Shown: positions 9,031-18,085, numbered from the stretch's first letter. The stretch is 64,000 nucleotides of DNA from Falsiroseomonas sp051860665 (GCF_051860665.1 NZ_JBHYDM010000022.1:13633-77632); one strand, 5' to 3'. Translations and numbers: made by a program. Notes: generated by a model not told the origin, from the letters alone.

Positions 9031-9083
9031 GGCGGCGGTTTCCTCTGTGACGGGCAATGCCGCCTTCCTATAATCCGGGTGCC

Positions 9084-9578
9084 ATGCCCGATACAGCCAT
9101 CCCCTACGAACAGGATTGGTATGCCTGGACCCAGGACCAGGCCGCGCGGCTGCGTGCCTGGCCGGAGGCGCTGCGCCCCAACGGCCTCGATGTCGTGCAG
9201 CTGGCGGAGGAGGTGGAGGATATGGGCGGGTCGCAGCGGCGCGCGGTGCAGTCCCTGCTGTACCAGCTGCTGCTGCATCTGCTGAAACTGGAATTTCACC
9301 CGGCCGCCGGCAGCACGCGCGGCGGGCATTGGGCTGGCGAGGTGGCGAATTTCCGCGCGCAGCTGGAGATCGACTTCCGTGACAGCCCCTCGCTGCGGGC
9401 GCGCCGGCAGGAATTCGTGGACGTGGTCTGGCCCCGTGCCCTGCGCCAGCTCCGCCGCCAGTTGCGGGAGGAGGCGCCGGACCGGCTGACGGCGCTCGAC
9501 GCCGCCGCGATGGAGGAGCGGTGCCGCTACGAGACGGACCGGCAGGTGCTGGACGAGGACTGGCTGCCGTCGGGCTGA
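9084..9578 (+). CDS. DUF29 domain protein
   Basis: 164 residues with the DUF29 hallmarks. It opens with YEQDWYAWTQDQAARLRA, then DVVQLAEEVEDMG, RRAVQSLLYQLLLHLLKLEF, and ends RYETDRQVLDEDWLP. The family is small, all-helical and common in cyanobacteria and Acetobacteraceae, with no known activity. The ATG at 9084 is preferred because the conserved text starts right after it; an in-frame ATG at 9057 would add nine residues. The 3' end is 7 bases from the convergent asparagine synthase gene. Confidence 0.86.
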   Translation: MPDTAIPYEQDWYAWTQDQAARLRAWPEALRPNGLDVVQLAEEVEDMGGSQRRAVQSLLYQLLLHLLKLEFHPAAGSTRGGHWAGEVANFRAQLEIDFRDSPSLRARRQEFVDVVWPRALRQLRRQLREEAPDRLTALDAAAMEERCRYETDRQVLDEDWLPSG

Positions 9579-9585
9579 GACGGCC

Positions 9586-11349
9586 TCACCCCCCCAGCAC
9601 CTGCCAGACATCCCCCGAAACATCCCGCCGCTCCACATGCGCGCGGTGCCACAACGCGTAGAACAGCAGGTGCCAGGCGGCGAAGCCGCGGTGCTTGTCG
9701 CCGGCGGCATTCCGGAACAGCGCGGCCACGCGATCCGGCTTCGCCACCTCCGCCACCCCCGGCTGCGCCGCCACCAGCGGGCCGAGGCGGTCCCCCACGC
9801 CGCCGATCCAGGCCGCGACCGGCACGGTAAAACCCTGCTTCGGCGCAAAGGGTTTTGAAGCCGGCGCATGCCGCGCCATCCAGGCCCGCAACAGCCATTT
9901 GCCGGTGCGGCGGCGCACCTTCAGCGAATCCGGCAGGCGGAAGGCGGCCTCCGCCACGGCGGGGTCGAGGAAGGGCGTGCGGCCTTCCAGCGCATGCGCC
10001 ATCAGGCAGCGGTCCAGCTTGGCCAAAAGGTCGTTCGGCAGCCAGTCGGCGATATCGGCGGCCTGCGCGGCCTGCAGGCGGGTGCGGCCGGGCAGGGCGG
10101 TGGCGGCCTCGGCAGCGGTGATGCCGTCCCGCCAGGTGCGGGGTGCGTCGCGCAGCACGTCCTTCACATGGTCGAAGGCGCCGGTGGCGCGCGGCCGGCG
10201 GCCCCAGAGCCACCAGGGGCGCATGGCGCTGCGGTAGCGGCCATAGCCGCCGAACAGCTCGTCGCCGCCCTCGCCCGAGAGCACCACCTTCACATCCTGC
10301 CGCGCCCGACGCGCCAGGAACCAGGTGGGGATGATGGCGTAGTCCGCCGCCGGATCATCCATCGCCGCCACGATTTTCGGGAGTTCGCGCCAGACCTCGG
10401 CCTCGGTCACGGTGATGGTGGTGTGGCGCGCGCCATGCGCCTTGGCGGCGGCTTCCGCGGCGGCGCGTTCATCGGCCGCGCCGGGCACGTCGAAGCTGGC
10501 GGTGAAGGCGCGCACGGGCTGGCTGTTGAGGCGCGCCATCATCGCCAGCACGGCCCCGGAATCGATGCCGCCCGAGAGGAACAGGCCATAGGGCACGTCG
10601 GCGCGCTGGTGCAGGCGCACGCTGTCCTCGAAGGCGGCGTCCAGCCGCGAAAGCGCCTCCTCCTCCGTCACCGCCACCGGCCCGCCCTCCGGCAGCGCGG
10701 CGCGACGGTGCCGCTCGACGATCGCGCCATCGGCGATCACCACGGTCTCGCCGGGAAGAATTCGAGAAATGCCGGCAAAGATGGTCTCGGCGCCGGTGGT
10801 GAATTGCAGTTGCAGCAGCTCGTCCCGCGCCTCCGCCCGCACCACCGGCTGCACCAGCCCGGCCGCCAGCAGCGCCTGGGGCTCGGAGGCGAAGGCGATG
10901 CCGCCGGCGACTTCCGCGATGTACATCGGCTTGATGCCGAAGGGATCGCGCGTCAGCACCAGGCGGCGCGTCGCGCGGTCGTGCAGCGCCATGGCGTACA
11001 TACCGCGCATCGCCTGCGCCATCGCCGCCACGCCGTCGCGGCGATAGAGGTGCAGCGGCGGCTCGCAATCGGACCCCGTCGCGCAGACCAGCGCATGCGC
11101 CTCGCGCAGCTCGATGTAGTTGTAGACCTCGCCATTGGCGACGAGGGTGCTGGGCCCGGCAAACAGCGGCTGGTCGCCGGTGGCGAGGTCGATGATGGCG
11201 AGGCGGTTATGCGCCAGGCCGACATTGTCCGCGACATGCACGCCCTGCCCATCCGGCCCGCGATGCGCCAGCGCGGCGAGCATGGCGTGCAGGATCTTCC
11301 GGTCAGGCGTCAGGCCCTGCTTCAGCGCCAGGCCGGCAATGCCGCACAT
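9586..11349 (-). CDS. asnB: asparagine synthase (glutamine-hydrolysing), class II amidotransferase
   Basis: 587 residues. The mature enzyme starts MCGIAG with Cys2 as the glutaminase nucleophile. HRGPDGQG, NGEVYNY and DPFGIKP mark the N-terminal amidotransferase domain. The synthetase domain has the ATP pyrophosphatase loop LSGGIDSGAVLAMM and LSGEGGDELFGGY. It begins directly after the stop of a glycosyltransferase gene in a three-gene operon (GT9-GT4-asnB). That setting is typical of saccharide loci, so it may amidate a sugar or lipid rather than supply asparagine. The reaction class is firm; the acceptor is inferred. Confidence 0.9.
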   Translation of the reverse strand: MCGIAGLALKQGLTPDRKILHAMLAALAHRGPDGQGVHVADNVGLAHNRLAIIDLATGDQPLFAGPSTLVANGEVYNYIELREAHALVCATGSDCEPPLHLYRRDGVAAMAQAMRGMYAMALHDRATRRLVLTRDPFGIKPMYIAEVAGGIAFASEPQALLAAGLVQPVVRAEARDELLQLQFTTGAETIFAGISRILPGETVVIADGAIVERHRRAALPEGGPVAVTEEEALSRLDAAFEDSVRLHQRADVPYGLFLSGGIDSGAVLAMMARLNSQPVRAFTASFDVPGAADERAAAEAAAKAHGARHTTITVTEAEVWRELPKIVAAMDDPAADYAIIPTWFLARRARQDVKVVLSGEGGDELFGGYGRYRSAMRPWWLWGRRPRATGAFDHVKDVLRDAPRTWRDGITAAEAATALPGRTRLQAAQAADIADWLPNDLLAKLDRCLMAHALEGRTPFLDPAVAEAAFRLPDSLKVRRRTGKWLLRAWMARHAPASKPFAPKQGFTVPVAAWIGGVGDRLGPLVAAQPGVAEVAKPDRVAALFRNAAGDKHRGFAAWHLLFYALWHRAHVERRDVSGDVWQVLGG

Positions 11350-12399
11350 CTAGGCCCGGTCCTTTCGTGCCGCCGCTTCGTCCAGGAATTTTGCCCAGGC
11401 GGCCAGGGCTGGCGCCTCCGCATGGCGCGCCAGGAATTCGGCACGGCCGGCGGCAGCCAGTGATCCCGCGCGCGCGGGGTCGTCCAGCAGGCCCGCAATC
11501 GCCTCCGCCAGGCCAGCGTGGTCGCCGATCGGCACCAGCCGGCCCGTCTCGCCGTCCCGCATCACCTCGCGCGGCCCATCCGCCGCGGTCGCCACCACGG
11601 GGCGGGCGGCCGAAAAGCCTTCCAGCACCACATTGCCCAGCGGCTCGATGCGCGACGGCACCACCAGCATGCGGCTGGCGGCGAGCAGCGCGCCGACATC
11701 CTGGCGCCAGCCGAGGAAGGCCACCCGTCCACCCAGGCCCAGTTCCCCGGCCAGCCCTTCCAGCGCCGTCCGCTCCGGCCCCTCGCCCGCCAAGGCGAGA
11801 TGGACTGACGGCGGCAACAGCGCCAGCGCGCGGAGCAGCGTGGAAAAATCCTTGTTGGGGTGGAGGCGGCCCATGGCCAGCAGGGGCACCGCGCCGGGCG
11901 GAAGGGGCAGGGTGGCGGGGGGTGCGCCGGCGAGGTCCGCGGCGAAATTGGGCACCAGCCGCACGCGGTCGGCCGGCCAGCCCTGCGCTGCGATCCAGTC
12001 ACACAGGCCCTGGGTATTGGCGGCCAGCAGGTCACAGGCGCCGTAGTGCCGCAGCGCATAGGCGCCGCCCAGCCGCCCGGCCATGGCCCAGCCATCCCCG
12101 GGCCGGCTGGCCGCGCGGGCGAAGCCGGCGGCGCGGTTCATCCAGGCCACCACCACCTGCGGCCGGAAGCCGAGCAGCGCGCGCCGCAGCCGGCCCGCCG
12201 TCAGCCAGTCCAGCGGCCCGCCGAAGCCGAGCTGCAGCGGCGCCAGCCCCCCGGCCGCAAGCCGCGCGGCGCGGCCGGGTTCGCGCCGGATCACCGCCAG
12301 CACGTCCAGGCCGGCATGGTGCTGGGCGAGGACCAGGCGCTCGAAGAACCCCTCGGCGCCGCCCTGCACGGCGCCGGCCATGATATGCGCCACCCTCAT
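11350..12399 (-). CDS. glycosyltransferase family 4 (GT-B)
   Basis: 349 residues with GT4 features. The N-terminal acceptor domain begins MRVAHIMAGAVQGGAEGFFE. The C-terminal nucleotide-sugar domain includes LLAMGRLHPNKDFSTLLRAL, LALAGEGPERTALE and VVPSRIEPLGNVVLEGFSA, where the EPLGxVxLE loop binds the donor phosphates. A cytoplasmic or peripheral membrane sugar transferase for LPS core or exopolysaccharide is most likely. It overlaps the upstream GT9 gene by 4 bases (ATGA) and abuts asnB (TAG then ATG), so the three are one translational unit. Confidence 0.9.
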   Translation of the reverse strand: MRVAHIMAGAVQGGAEGFFERLVLAQHHAGLDVLAVIRREPGRAARLAAGGLAPLQLGFGGPLDWLTAGRLRRALLGFRPQVVVAWMNRAAGFARAASRPGDGWAMAGRLGGAYALRHYGACDLLAANTQGLCDWIAAQGWPADRVRLVPNFAADLAGAPPATLPLPPGAVPLLAMGRLHPNKDFSTLLRALALLPPSVHLALAGEGPERTALEGLAGELGLGGRVAFLGWRQDVGALLAASRMLVVPSRIEPLGNVVLEGFSAARPVVATAADGPREVMRDGETGRLVPIGDHAGLAEAIAGLLDDPARAGSLAAAGRAEFLARHAEAPALAAWAKFLDEAAARKDRA

Positions 12400-13298
12400 G
12401 CGGCGAGCAGGCGGTTGGCCGCGGCCAGCACGCGGGATTGGGGCAGGTCGGTCATCGGCGATTCGAATGGCGGGCCATCGGCCTCCACCGCCAAGGCACG
12501 CGGGCCGCAGGGGCCGTATTCCGCGGCGCTGCTGCGGCCGAACAGGCCCAGGGTCGGCGCGCCGGCCGCGGCCGCCATATGCATCAGGCCGGAATCATTG
12601 CCGAGATAGAGCGCGGCGCGGCGCAGCACCGCGGCCACTTCGGGCAGGCTCAGCCGGCCGACCAGGTCCACGGCCTCCGGGAAGGCGGCGAGCACCGGCG
12701 CCGCCATCTCCCGCTCCAGCGCGCCGGGCGCGCCGAGGACCGCGATGCGCGCCCCCGCCAGGCTGCCGCCTGGCGCCGTCAGCGCCCTGGCCACATGCAC
12801 GAAGCGATCCGCCGGCCAGACCTTTTCGGACCAATTGGCGGTGGGCCCGAGCACCAGCCAGGGACCGCCGGGCAGGAGGATTTTGGCCCGGGCCTCATCC
12901 TCCGGCGCGGTCCAGACCACGGGCAGCGGCGGCGGCGAAAGGTTCAGCAGCGCGCCCAGATGGACCAGCCGATGGCCTGCGCGCCGGCCGCCCTTGCCCG
13001 TCAGCCGGCGCCGCGCCGGCACCATCCAGGCCAGCGCCGAGGCGCGCAGATCCACCACCAGGTCCCAGCGCGTGGTCGCCACCTGGCGCCAGAGGTCGAG
13101 CCAATGCAGCGAAAGCCGACGCTTGGCGAGCACGATCAGCCGCTCCAGCCCCGGCATGCGGGCGAAGATCCCGGCCGCCGCCGGGCCGCAGGCGACCGTG
13201 ATCCGCGCCCCGGGATGGGTGCGAAGCAGATGGTCCAGCAGCCCGGTGGAGAGGACCGCATCGCCGATCCGGGTGGCGGTGACGAAAAGGATGCGCAT
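12396..13298 (-). CDS. glycosyltransferase family 9 (heptosyltransferase-like)
   Basis: 300 residues starting MRILFVTATRIGDAVLSTGL, the standard N-terminus of GT9 enzymes such as WaaF/WaaC that add heptose to LPS core. Later come FARMPGLERLIVLAKRR, LVVDLRAS, and the donor-site run LYLGNDSGLMHMAAAAGAPTLGLFG. It leads the operon with the GT4 enzyme and asnB. ATG chosen because the conserved text starts there; longer in-frame extension upstream has no family match. Donor and acceptor sugars are not readable. Confidence 0.88.
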   Translation of the reverse strand: MRILFVTATRIGDAVLSTGLLDHLLRTHPGARITVACGPAAAGIFARMPGLERLIVLAKRRLSLHWLDLWRQVATTRWDLVVDLRASALAWMVPARRRLTGKGGRRAGHRLVHLGALLNLSPPPLPVVWTAPEDEARAKILLPGGPWLVLGPTANWSEKVWPADRFVHVARALTAPGGSLAGARIAVLGAPGALEREMAAPVLAAFPEAVDLVGRLSLPEVAAVLRRAALYLGNDSGLMHMAAAAGAPTLGLFGRSSAAEYGPCGPRALAVEADGPPFESPMTDLPQSRVLAAANRLLAA

Positions 13299-13392
13299 GC
13301 AGGGCCCGCGCATAGCACACCCGCCGGAATCGCCCCAACCGGGGGCCATCGGGGAGATTGCATCGGCGCAGGGGCTGGCCCATCTCGGCTGC

Positions 13393-14217
13393 ATGCCGAT
13401 AGCCCATCTGACCGGACGTGGCGTTGTGGAGGTGGCGGGACCCGACCGCATCGCCTTCCTGCAGGGCCTTGTCTCCAACGACGTCGCCGCCGCCGGCCCC
13501 GGCCGCGCGGTCTGGGCCGCGCTGCTGACCCCGCAGGGCAAGTGGCTGGCCGATTTCTTCGTGATGGCGGAGGGCGAGCGCCTGCTGCTGGATGTGGAGG
13601 CGGCGCAGGCGCCGATGCTGGTTCAGCGCCTGACGCGCTTCCGGCTGCGCGCCAAGGTGACGCTGCGCGAGGCCTCCACCGAATTTGCCGTGATGGCCGG
13701 CTGGGGCGACAGCGTGCCGCCGGCCGGCCTGCTGGCGGCGCCGGATCCGCGGCTGCCGGAGGCCGGCTGGCGCGGCCTGTCCCCCCTGGTTCCCGCCGCG
13801 GATGCGGAGGAGGCCGATTGGGACCTGCACCGCCTGCGCCTCGGCCTGCCCGACGGCTCCCGCGACCTGGAGCCGGAGAAATCCGTGCTGCTGGAAGGCG
13901 GCTTCGATGAGCTCGGTGGCGTGTCCTGGACCAAGGGCTGCTACATGGGCCAGGAGCTGACGGCGCGGACCAAGTATCGCGGCCTGCTGAAGCGCCGCAT
14001 CGTGCCGGTGACGGTGGAAGGCGGCCTGCCGCCGCGCGGCACGCCGGTGCTGCGGGAGGGTGTGGAGGTGGGCGAGATGCGCTCGGCCCGCGATGGCCAC
14101 GGCCTGGCATTGCTGCGGCTGGATGTGCTGGCGGCGGGCGGCGCGCTGACCGCGGGCGGCGCGGTGCTGACGCCGCGCGTGCCCGGCTGGATGAAGCTGC
14201 CCGCGCCGGTGGCGTGA
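13393..14217 (+). CDS. ygfZ: folate-binding Fe-S cluster maintenance protein YgfZ
   Basis: 274 residues of the GcvT-like YgfZ/CAF17/IBA57 family, which uses tetrahydrofolate to help repair or build iron-sulfur enzymes such as MiaB. The defining KGCYMGQE motif is at residues 181-188 with its conserved Cys183. The N-terminal GPDRIAFLQGLVSND and TPQGKWLADF also fit. Chosen ATG gives MPIAHLTGRG and 94 bases separate it from the divergent GT9 gene. A phosphotransferase-like gene begins within its stop codon (GTGA). Confidence 0.92.
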   Translation: MPIAHLTGRGVVEVAGPDRIAFLQGLVSNDVAAAGPGRAVWAALLTPQGKWLADFFVMAEGERLLLDVEAAQAPMLVQRLTRFRLRAKVTLREASTEFAVMAGWGDSVPPAGLLAAPDPRLPEAGWRGLSPLVPAADAEEADWDLHRLRLGLPDGSRDLEPEKSVLLEGGFDELGGVSWTKGCYMGQELTARTKYRGLLKRRIVPVTVEGGLPPRGTPVLREGVEVGEMRSARDGHGLALLRLDVLAAGGALTAGGAVLTPRVPGWMKLPAPVA

Positions 14218-14942
14218 CCCGGGAGGAGCCGCTTTCGGGCGGCCGCGACACGCGGGACGTGGTGCGCATCGGCGCGACGGTGCGGCGCCCACGCAAAGCT
14301 TCTTCCGATTTCGTGCGGCACCTGCTGCACCACCTGGAACGGGCGGGCCTCGCGGGCGTGCCGCGCCATCTGGGCCGGGACGAGGCGGGGCGGGAGGTGT
14401 TCAGCTTCATTCCCGGAGAGGTGCCCGCGAAGTTCCGCCACTTCGCGGACGGGCAGGTGGCGGCCGCCGCGCGGCTGCTCCGCGGCTTCCACGAGGCCAC
14501 GCGCGGCAGCGCCCTGGCAGGCGCCAGCCCGGTGGTCTGCCACCACGATGCCGGGCCGAACAACACGGTGTTCCAGGCCGGTCGCCCGGTCGCCTTCATC
14601 GATTTCGACTATGCCGCGCCGGGCGAGCCGCTGGAGGACCTGGCCTATATGGGCTGGAGCTGGTGCCTCTCCTCCCGCCCCGACCGCGGGCCGCCCGAAA
14701 TCCAGGCGCTTCAGCTGCGGGTCCTGGTCGATGCCTATGGGCTGGAGGCGGCGGGGCGGCAGGCGCTGGTCGCGGCGATCCTTCGGCGGCAGGCGGCGAA
14801 CAGGGCGCTGTGGGAGAGCCGCCTGACGCAGTTCGACGGGCCGCCGACGCCGGTGGCCAGGATCCAGGAGGTGATCGACTGGTCGGAGCGCGAGATGCGC
14901 TTTACGGCGGCGCATGCCGCGCTGTTTGGTGGGGCGCTGTAG
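14214..14942 (+). CDS. aminoglycoside phosphotransferase-fold kinase
   Basis: 242 residues from a GTG start that overlaps the ygfZ stop by 4 bases. The APH/choline-kinase fold is shown by the Brenner motif at about residues 110-117 (HHDAGPNN; His110, Asp112, Asn117) and the metal-binding IDFDYAAPGEPLEDLAY that follows. FSFIPGEVP near residue 65 is the usual lobe hinge. No lysine-rich glycine loop is clear at the N-terminus, so the ATP lobe is short. These enzymes phosphorylate small hydroxyl compounds; the real substrate is unknown and antibiotic resistance should not be assumed. Confidence 0.85.
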   Translation: MTREEPLSGGRDTRDVVRIGATVRRPRKASSDFVRHLLHHLERAGLAGVPRHLGRDEAGREVFSFIPGEVPAKFRHFADGQVAAAARLLRGFHEATRGSALAGASPVVCHHDAGPNNTVFQAGRPVAFIDFDYAAPGEPLEDLAYMGWSWCLSSRPDRGPPEIQALQLRVLVDAYGLEAAGRQALVAAILRRQAANRALWESRLTQFDGPPTPVARIQEVIDWSEREMRFTAAHAALFGGAL

Positions 14943-14946
14943 GTTC

Positions 14947-15278
14947 TCAGGCCGCCTGTCGCTCGGCGGCGCGCATCGCCGCCGCAAGGTCGTGGTCCAG
15001 CTGCAGGTTCAGCCAGAAGCGCGGTGTATTGCCGAAGCGCCGGCCCAGCAGGATCGCGGTCTTGGCGGTGATGGTGCGGGTGCCGTTCAGGATGCCGGTG
15101 ACGCGGTTCGGCGGCACCCCCAGCTCACCCGCCAGCCGCAGGGCGGAGAGGTCGAGCCGTCCATGAACTCGGCCCGCAGGACGGTCCCGGGCGTTACATC
15201 GTCCAGGCGCGCGCCGCTGTCGATGTCGGACGCCTCGACCTGCCCAGCCTCCAGCTTGGCGCGCGGAATGCCCTTCAC
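14947..15278 (-). pseudogene. HigA-family antitoxin gene with a frameshift
   Basis: Two frames together encode a complete HigA-type XRE antitoxin. The first starts at a GTG that overlaps the upstream hydrolase stop (GTGA) and reads KGIPRAKLEAGQ to DVTPGTVLRAEFMDG. After that the match continues in another frame with LDLSALRLAGELGVPPNRV, then ITAKTAILLGRRFGNTPRFW and the end AERQAA. A single missing base near 15154-15158 (GGCTCGAC where GGCCTCGAC would restore the frame) explains the break. The repaired protein would have 110 residues. No HigB toxin lies next to it. Either a decayed antitoxin or a sequencing error. Confidence 0.8.
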
Positions 15279-15898
15279 CCCGCCGCCGCCTCGATCTCCG
15301 CCCGCGTCATCAGATCCGCGTATTTCTGGCCCATGTCGAAGAGGTTCGCCTCATGCGGCCCGATCGCGCGGTCGCCGACGCAATCGGTCGCCACGATGGT
15401 CCGGAAATTGTGCTGCAGGCTGTCCACCACCGTGGCGCGCACGCAGCCGGACGTCGTGCAGCCGGTGACCACCAGCGTATCGGCGCCCTGGTAGCGCAGC
15501 CAGCTCGCGAGGTTGGTGTCGAAGAAGCCGCTGGCGCCCTGCTTGCGGACGATGTGCTCGCCGGCCACCGGGGTTAGCTCCGGCACGATCTGCGATAGCG
15601 GCGAATGCTCGGTCAGCTTCAGCAGGGACGGCGCCTTCAGCGTGAAGACGCCGGCATCGGACCCGTCATCCGCATAGACCACGCGGGTATGCGCCACCGG
15701 CCATTTGTGGGCCCGCGCGAAGGCGAGCAGCTTCACCGTCTCTTCGATGGCCGGCCCGATATTGCCGCCGCCGAAATGCGCGGGATCGGCAAAACCCACG
15801 ACGAAATCGACCATGACCAGCGCCGGCCGCTTTCCCATGCCGGCGGTCTGGCCCATGCCCTGGCGGTGGTAGATCTCGGCCTCGGGATGTCCGCTCAT
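15275..15898 (-). CDS. isochorismatase-family cysteine hydrolase (N-carbamoylsarcosine amidase/maleamate amidase type)
   Basis: 207 residues with the catalytic triad of the family: Asp31 in VMVDFVVGF, Lys119 in HIVRKQGAS and Cys152 in CTTSGCVRATVVDS, plus the FFDTNLASWLRYQGADTLVV strand-helix. These enzymes hydrolyse amides such as N-carbamoylsarcosine, nicotinamide or maleamate. The gene overlaps an FAD monooxygenase gene upstream by 4 bases. A hydrolase paired with an aromatic-ring hydroxylase suggests a ring-degradation step, for example the maleamate step of nicotinate-type pathways, but the rest of such a pathway is not here. Confidence 0.86.
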   Translation of the reverse strand: MSGHPEAEIYHRQGMGQTAGMGKRPALVMVDFVVGFADPAHFGGGNIGPAIEETVKLLAFARAHKWPVAHTRVVYADDGSDAGVFTLKAPSLLKLTEHSPLSQIVPELTPVAGEHIVRKQGASGFFDTNLASWLRYQGADTLVVTGCTTSGCVRATVVDSLQHNFRTIVATDCVGDRAIGPHEANLFDMGQKYADLMTRAEIEAAAG

Positions 15899-17100
15899 GC
15901 CACGTTCTCCAGGTCGCGCAGGGATTGGATCATCGAGGAGCGCAGCAGATAGGCGCGGTGCTTCGCGGGATCGGCGACGGTTGCGCGCAGCTCGTCGTGA
16001 TAGGCCTGGCGCACCGCGGGGTCGCGCTGGTTCAGGATCTGCCGGTTGCGCAGCGCCTGCTGCTGCACGACGTCGAGCGCCACCTTGCGGCGCTGGCGCT
16101 GGTAGCGGCCCATGCTCTCCAGCGGCGCGCCCTGCCAGACCTTGGTCAGCTTCTCGGCCAGGTTGAAGGCATCGTGGATGCCGCCATTCATGCCCATGCC
16201 GCCGAGCGGGTTGTTGATATGGGCGGCGTCGCCGGCGAGGAAGATGCGGCCATGGACATAGTCGTCCACCACCCGCTCATGCACCCGGTAGCCGGTGCGA
16301 TGCACCACCTCGTAGCCCGCCGGATTGGGCACCACCGCCTGCAGCCGCGCATTCATCCGCGCCGGCGCCGTCATCGCCTCCTCCGTCTCGGTCGGATCTG
16401 TCGGGAAGAGCACGCGCCAGAGGGAGGCGGTGCGCAGCAGCACGAACCATTCCTCGGGGTCGGAGATGTAGGAGATATCGGCGAGGTCCGGGATCGCCTC
16501 ATGGAAGGGGAAGGTGGTCGACAGCGACAGGAAGATCTCCGGGATCGTCTGGCCGCGGAATTCGGTGCCCACCGCGCGGCGCACGGCGCTGCGCGCGCCA
16601 TCGGCGCCGATCAGGTAGGAACCCGAAAGCTTCTCCGTGCTGCCATCCGCGCGCTCGATGGTCAGCGTCACGCCATCGGCATCCTGCGCCGCATCGGCCG
16701 CGCGCGCATCGTAGATGAAGGTGACGTCCGGATTCGCCGCCATGCGGTCGCGCAGCATCTGCGTCAGCCTCCACTGCTCGCATTGCAGCCGGTAGGGATG
16801 GTTCGTATCGGCCGAGAGCAGGCCCATGTCGAAGGTGGCGATCGGGCCGGTGGCGCGGTCGCGGAACTGCCAGTTCGGGCAGACCAGCCCCTGTTCCACC
16901 AGGCTCTCCACCACGCCGAACTTGCCGAGCATGTCGAGCGTCGGCGGGTGGAAGGTGGAGGCGCGGAGATCCGTCGGCAGGTCCTTCGCCTGCTCCACCA
17001 CGGTCACGGGAATACCCTCTCCGGCCAGATAGGCGGCGGCAACCATGCCGACGGGGCCGGCACCGGCGATGAGGACGGGAAGGGGCTTGGCCATGGGCAT
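15895..17100 (-). CDS. FAD-dependent aromatic-ring monooxygenase (PHBH/UbiH fold)
   Basis: 401 residues. The Rossmann GAGPVGMVAAAYL near residue 13 binds the ADP part of FAD. YLIGADGARSAVRRAVG is the DG motif and GRIFLAGDAAHINNPLGGMG the GD motif that holds the FAD ribityl chain. RASTFHPPTLDMLGKFGV is typical of phenol and 2-polyprenylphenol hydroxylases. It is translationally coupled to the downstream cysteine hydrolase. An in-frame ATG two codons later is an equal start. The substrate is unknown; a hydroxylated aromatic or N-heteroaromatic acid is the best guess. Confidence 0.88.
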   Translation of the reverse strand: MPMAKPLPVLIAGAGPVGMVAAAYLAGEGIPVTVVEQAKDLPTDLRASTFHPPTLDMLGKFGVVESLVEQGLVCPNWQFRDRATGPIATFDMGLLSADTNHPYRLQCEQWRLTQMLRDRMAANPDVTFIYDARAADAAQDADGVTLTIERADGSTEKLSGSYLIGADGARSAVRRAVGTEFRGQTIPEIFLSLSTTFPFHEAIPDLADISYISDPEEWFVLLRTASLWRVLFPTDPTETEEAMTAPARMNARLQAVVPNPAGYEVVHRTGYRVHERVVDDYVHGRIFLAGDAAHINNPLGGMGMNGGIHDAFNLAEKLTKVWQGAPLESMGRYQRQRRKVALDVVQQQALRNRQILNQRDPAVRQAYHDELRATVADPAKHRAYLLRSSMIQSLRDLENVA

Positions 17101-17195
17101 ACTCGGCTGTGTTGTCCGGACAATGACGCCTCGGCGGGTTCCGGGAAAGGGGGCTGGCCGCTTGTCTGGGCGCGGGCGCGGCGCATCTGAGGGGG

Positions 17196-18014
17196 ATGAA
17201 CCTCCCCTTCCTGTCCAAGCCGCCCCGCATCGCCGTGCTGCGCCTGTCCGGCGTCATCGCCGCCCGCGGGGCGAGTGCCTTCGCTGGCCCCGGCATCAGC
17301 GCCCAGGCCACCGGCCCGCTGATCGACCGCGCCTTTGGCATCAAGCGGCTGGCGGAGCTGGCGCTGGTGATCAATTCGCCCGGCGGGTCGCCGGTGCAGT
17401 CCAGCCTGGTGGCGCAGCGCATCCGCCGGCTGGCCGACCAGAAGAAGGTGAAGGTCACCGCCTATGTCGAGGATGCCGCGGCCTCCGGCGGCTATTGGCT
17501 CGCCTGTGCGGCGGATGAGATCGTGGCCGACCCCGCCAGCATTTTGGGGTCCATCGGCGTGATCAGCGCCGGCTTCGGGCTGGAGGATGCCATCGGCCGG
17601 ATCGGTGTGCGCCGCCGGATGCACACGGCCGGCAGTGAGAAAAGTTTTCTCGATCCCTTCGGCCCGGAGCGGCCGGAGGATGTGGCGCGGCTGGAGCAGC
17701 TGCTGGCCGAGTTGCACGAGACCTTCCGGGACTGGGTGCGCAGCCGGCGCGGCACCCGGCTGAAGGCGCCCGAATCGGAGCTGTTCAGCGGCCGCTTCTG
17801 GTCCGGCCGGCGGGCCGTGGAGCTGGGCCTGGCCGACCGGCTGGGGGAGGTGACGGCGGAGCTCCGCGCCCGGCATGGCGAGAAGGCGCAGCTTTTGGCC
17901 ATCGGCCCGCGCCGCCCACCCTGGCCGTTGCGGCTGCTCTCGGGTGCCGCCCTGGCGGAAGGCGCCATGGCGGCGGTGGAGGACCGCGCGGCCTGGGCGC
18001 GGCTGGGGCTGTAG
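17196..18014 (+). CDS. S49 family serine peptidase (SohB/SppA-like)
   Basis: 272 residues with the Ser/Lys dyad of S49 peptidases: Ser97 in DAAASGGYWLACAADEI and Lys149 in TAGSEKSFLDPF, 52 residues apart as in SohB. LVINSPGGSPVQSSLVAQRI forms the oxyanion region. No strong N-terminal membrane helix is present, so it is shorter than SppA and may act in the cytoplasm or at the membrane surface, clearing signal peptides or small membrane proteins. It stands alone, divergent from the FAD monooxygenase. Confidence 0.9.
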   Translation: MNLPFLSKPPRIAVLRLSGVIAARGASAFAGPGISAQATGPLIDRAFGIKRLAELALVINSPGGSPVQSSLVAQRIRRLADQKKVKVTAYVEDAAASGGYWLACAADEIVADPASILGSIGVISAGFGLEDAIGRIGVRRRMHTAGSEKSFLDPFGPERPEDVARLEQLLAELHETFRDWVRSRRGTRLKAPESELFSGRFWSGRRAVELGLADRLGEVTAELRARHGEKAQLLAIGPRRPPWPLRLLSGAALAEGAMAAVEDRAAWARLGL

Positions 18015-18085
18015 CGCGGACCGTTTACGGGCCGGAAAGAAATCTGCTGCCAGTCTCGGGGCTTCCGCAGCGGGAGCCCACCAAA

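Noticed and set aside
14214..14942. Aminoglycoside resistance gene
   Set aside because: Only the general kinase fold is seen; it is coupled to ygfZ and lacks features specific for resistance enzymes.
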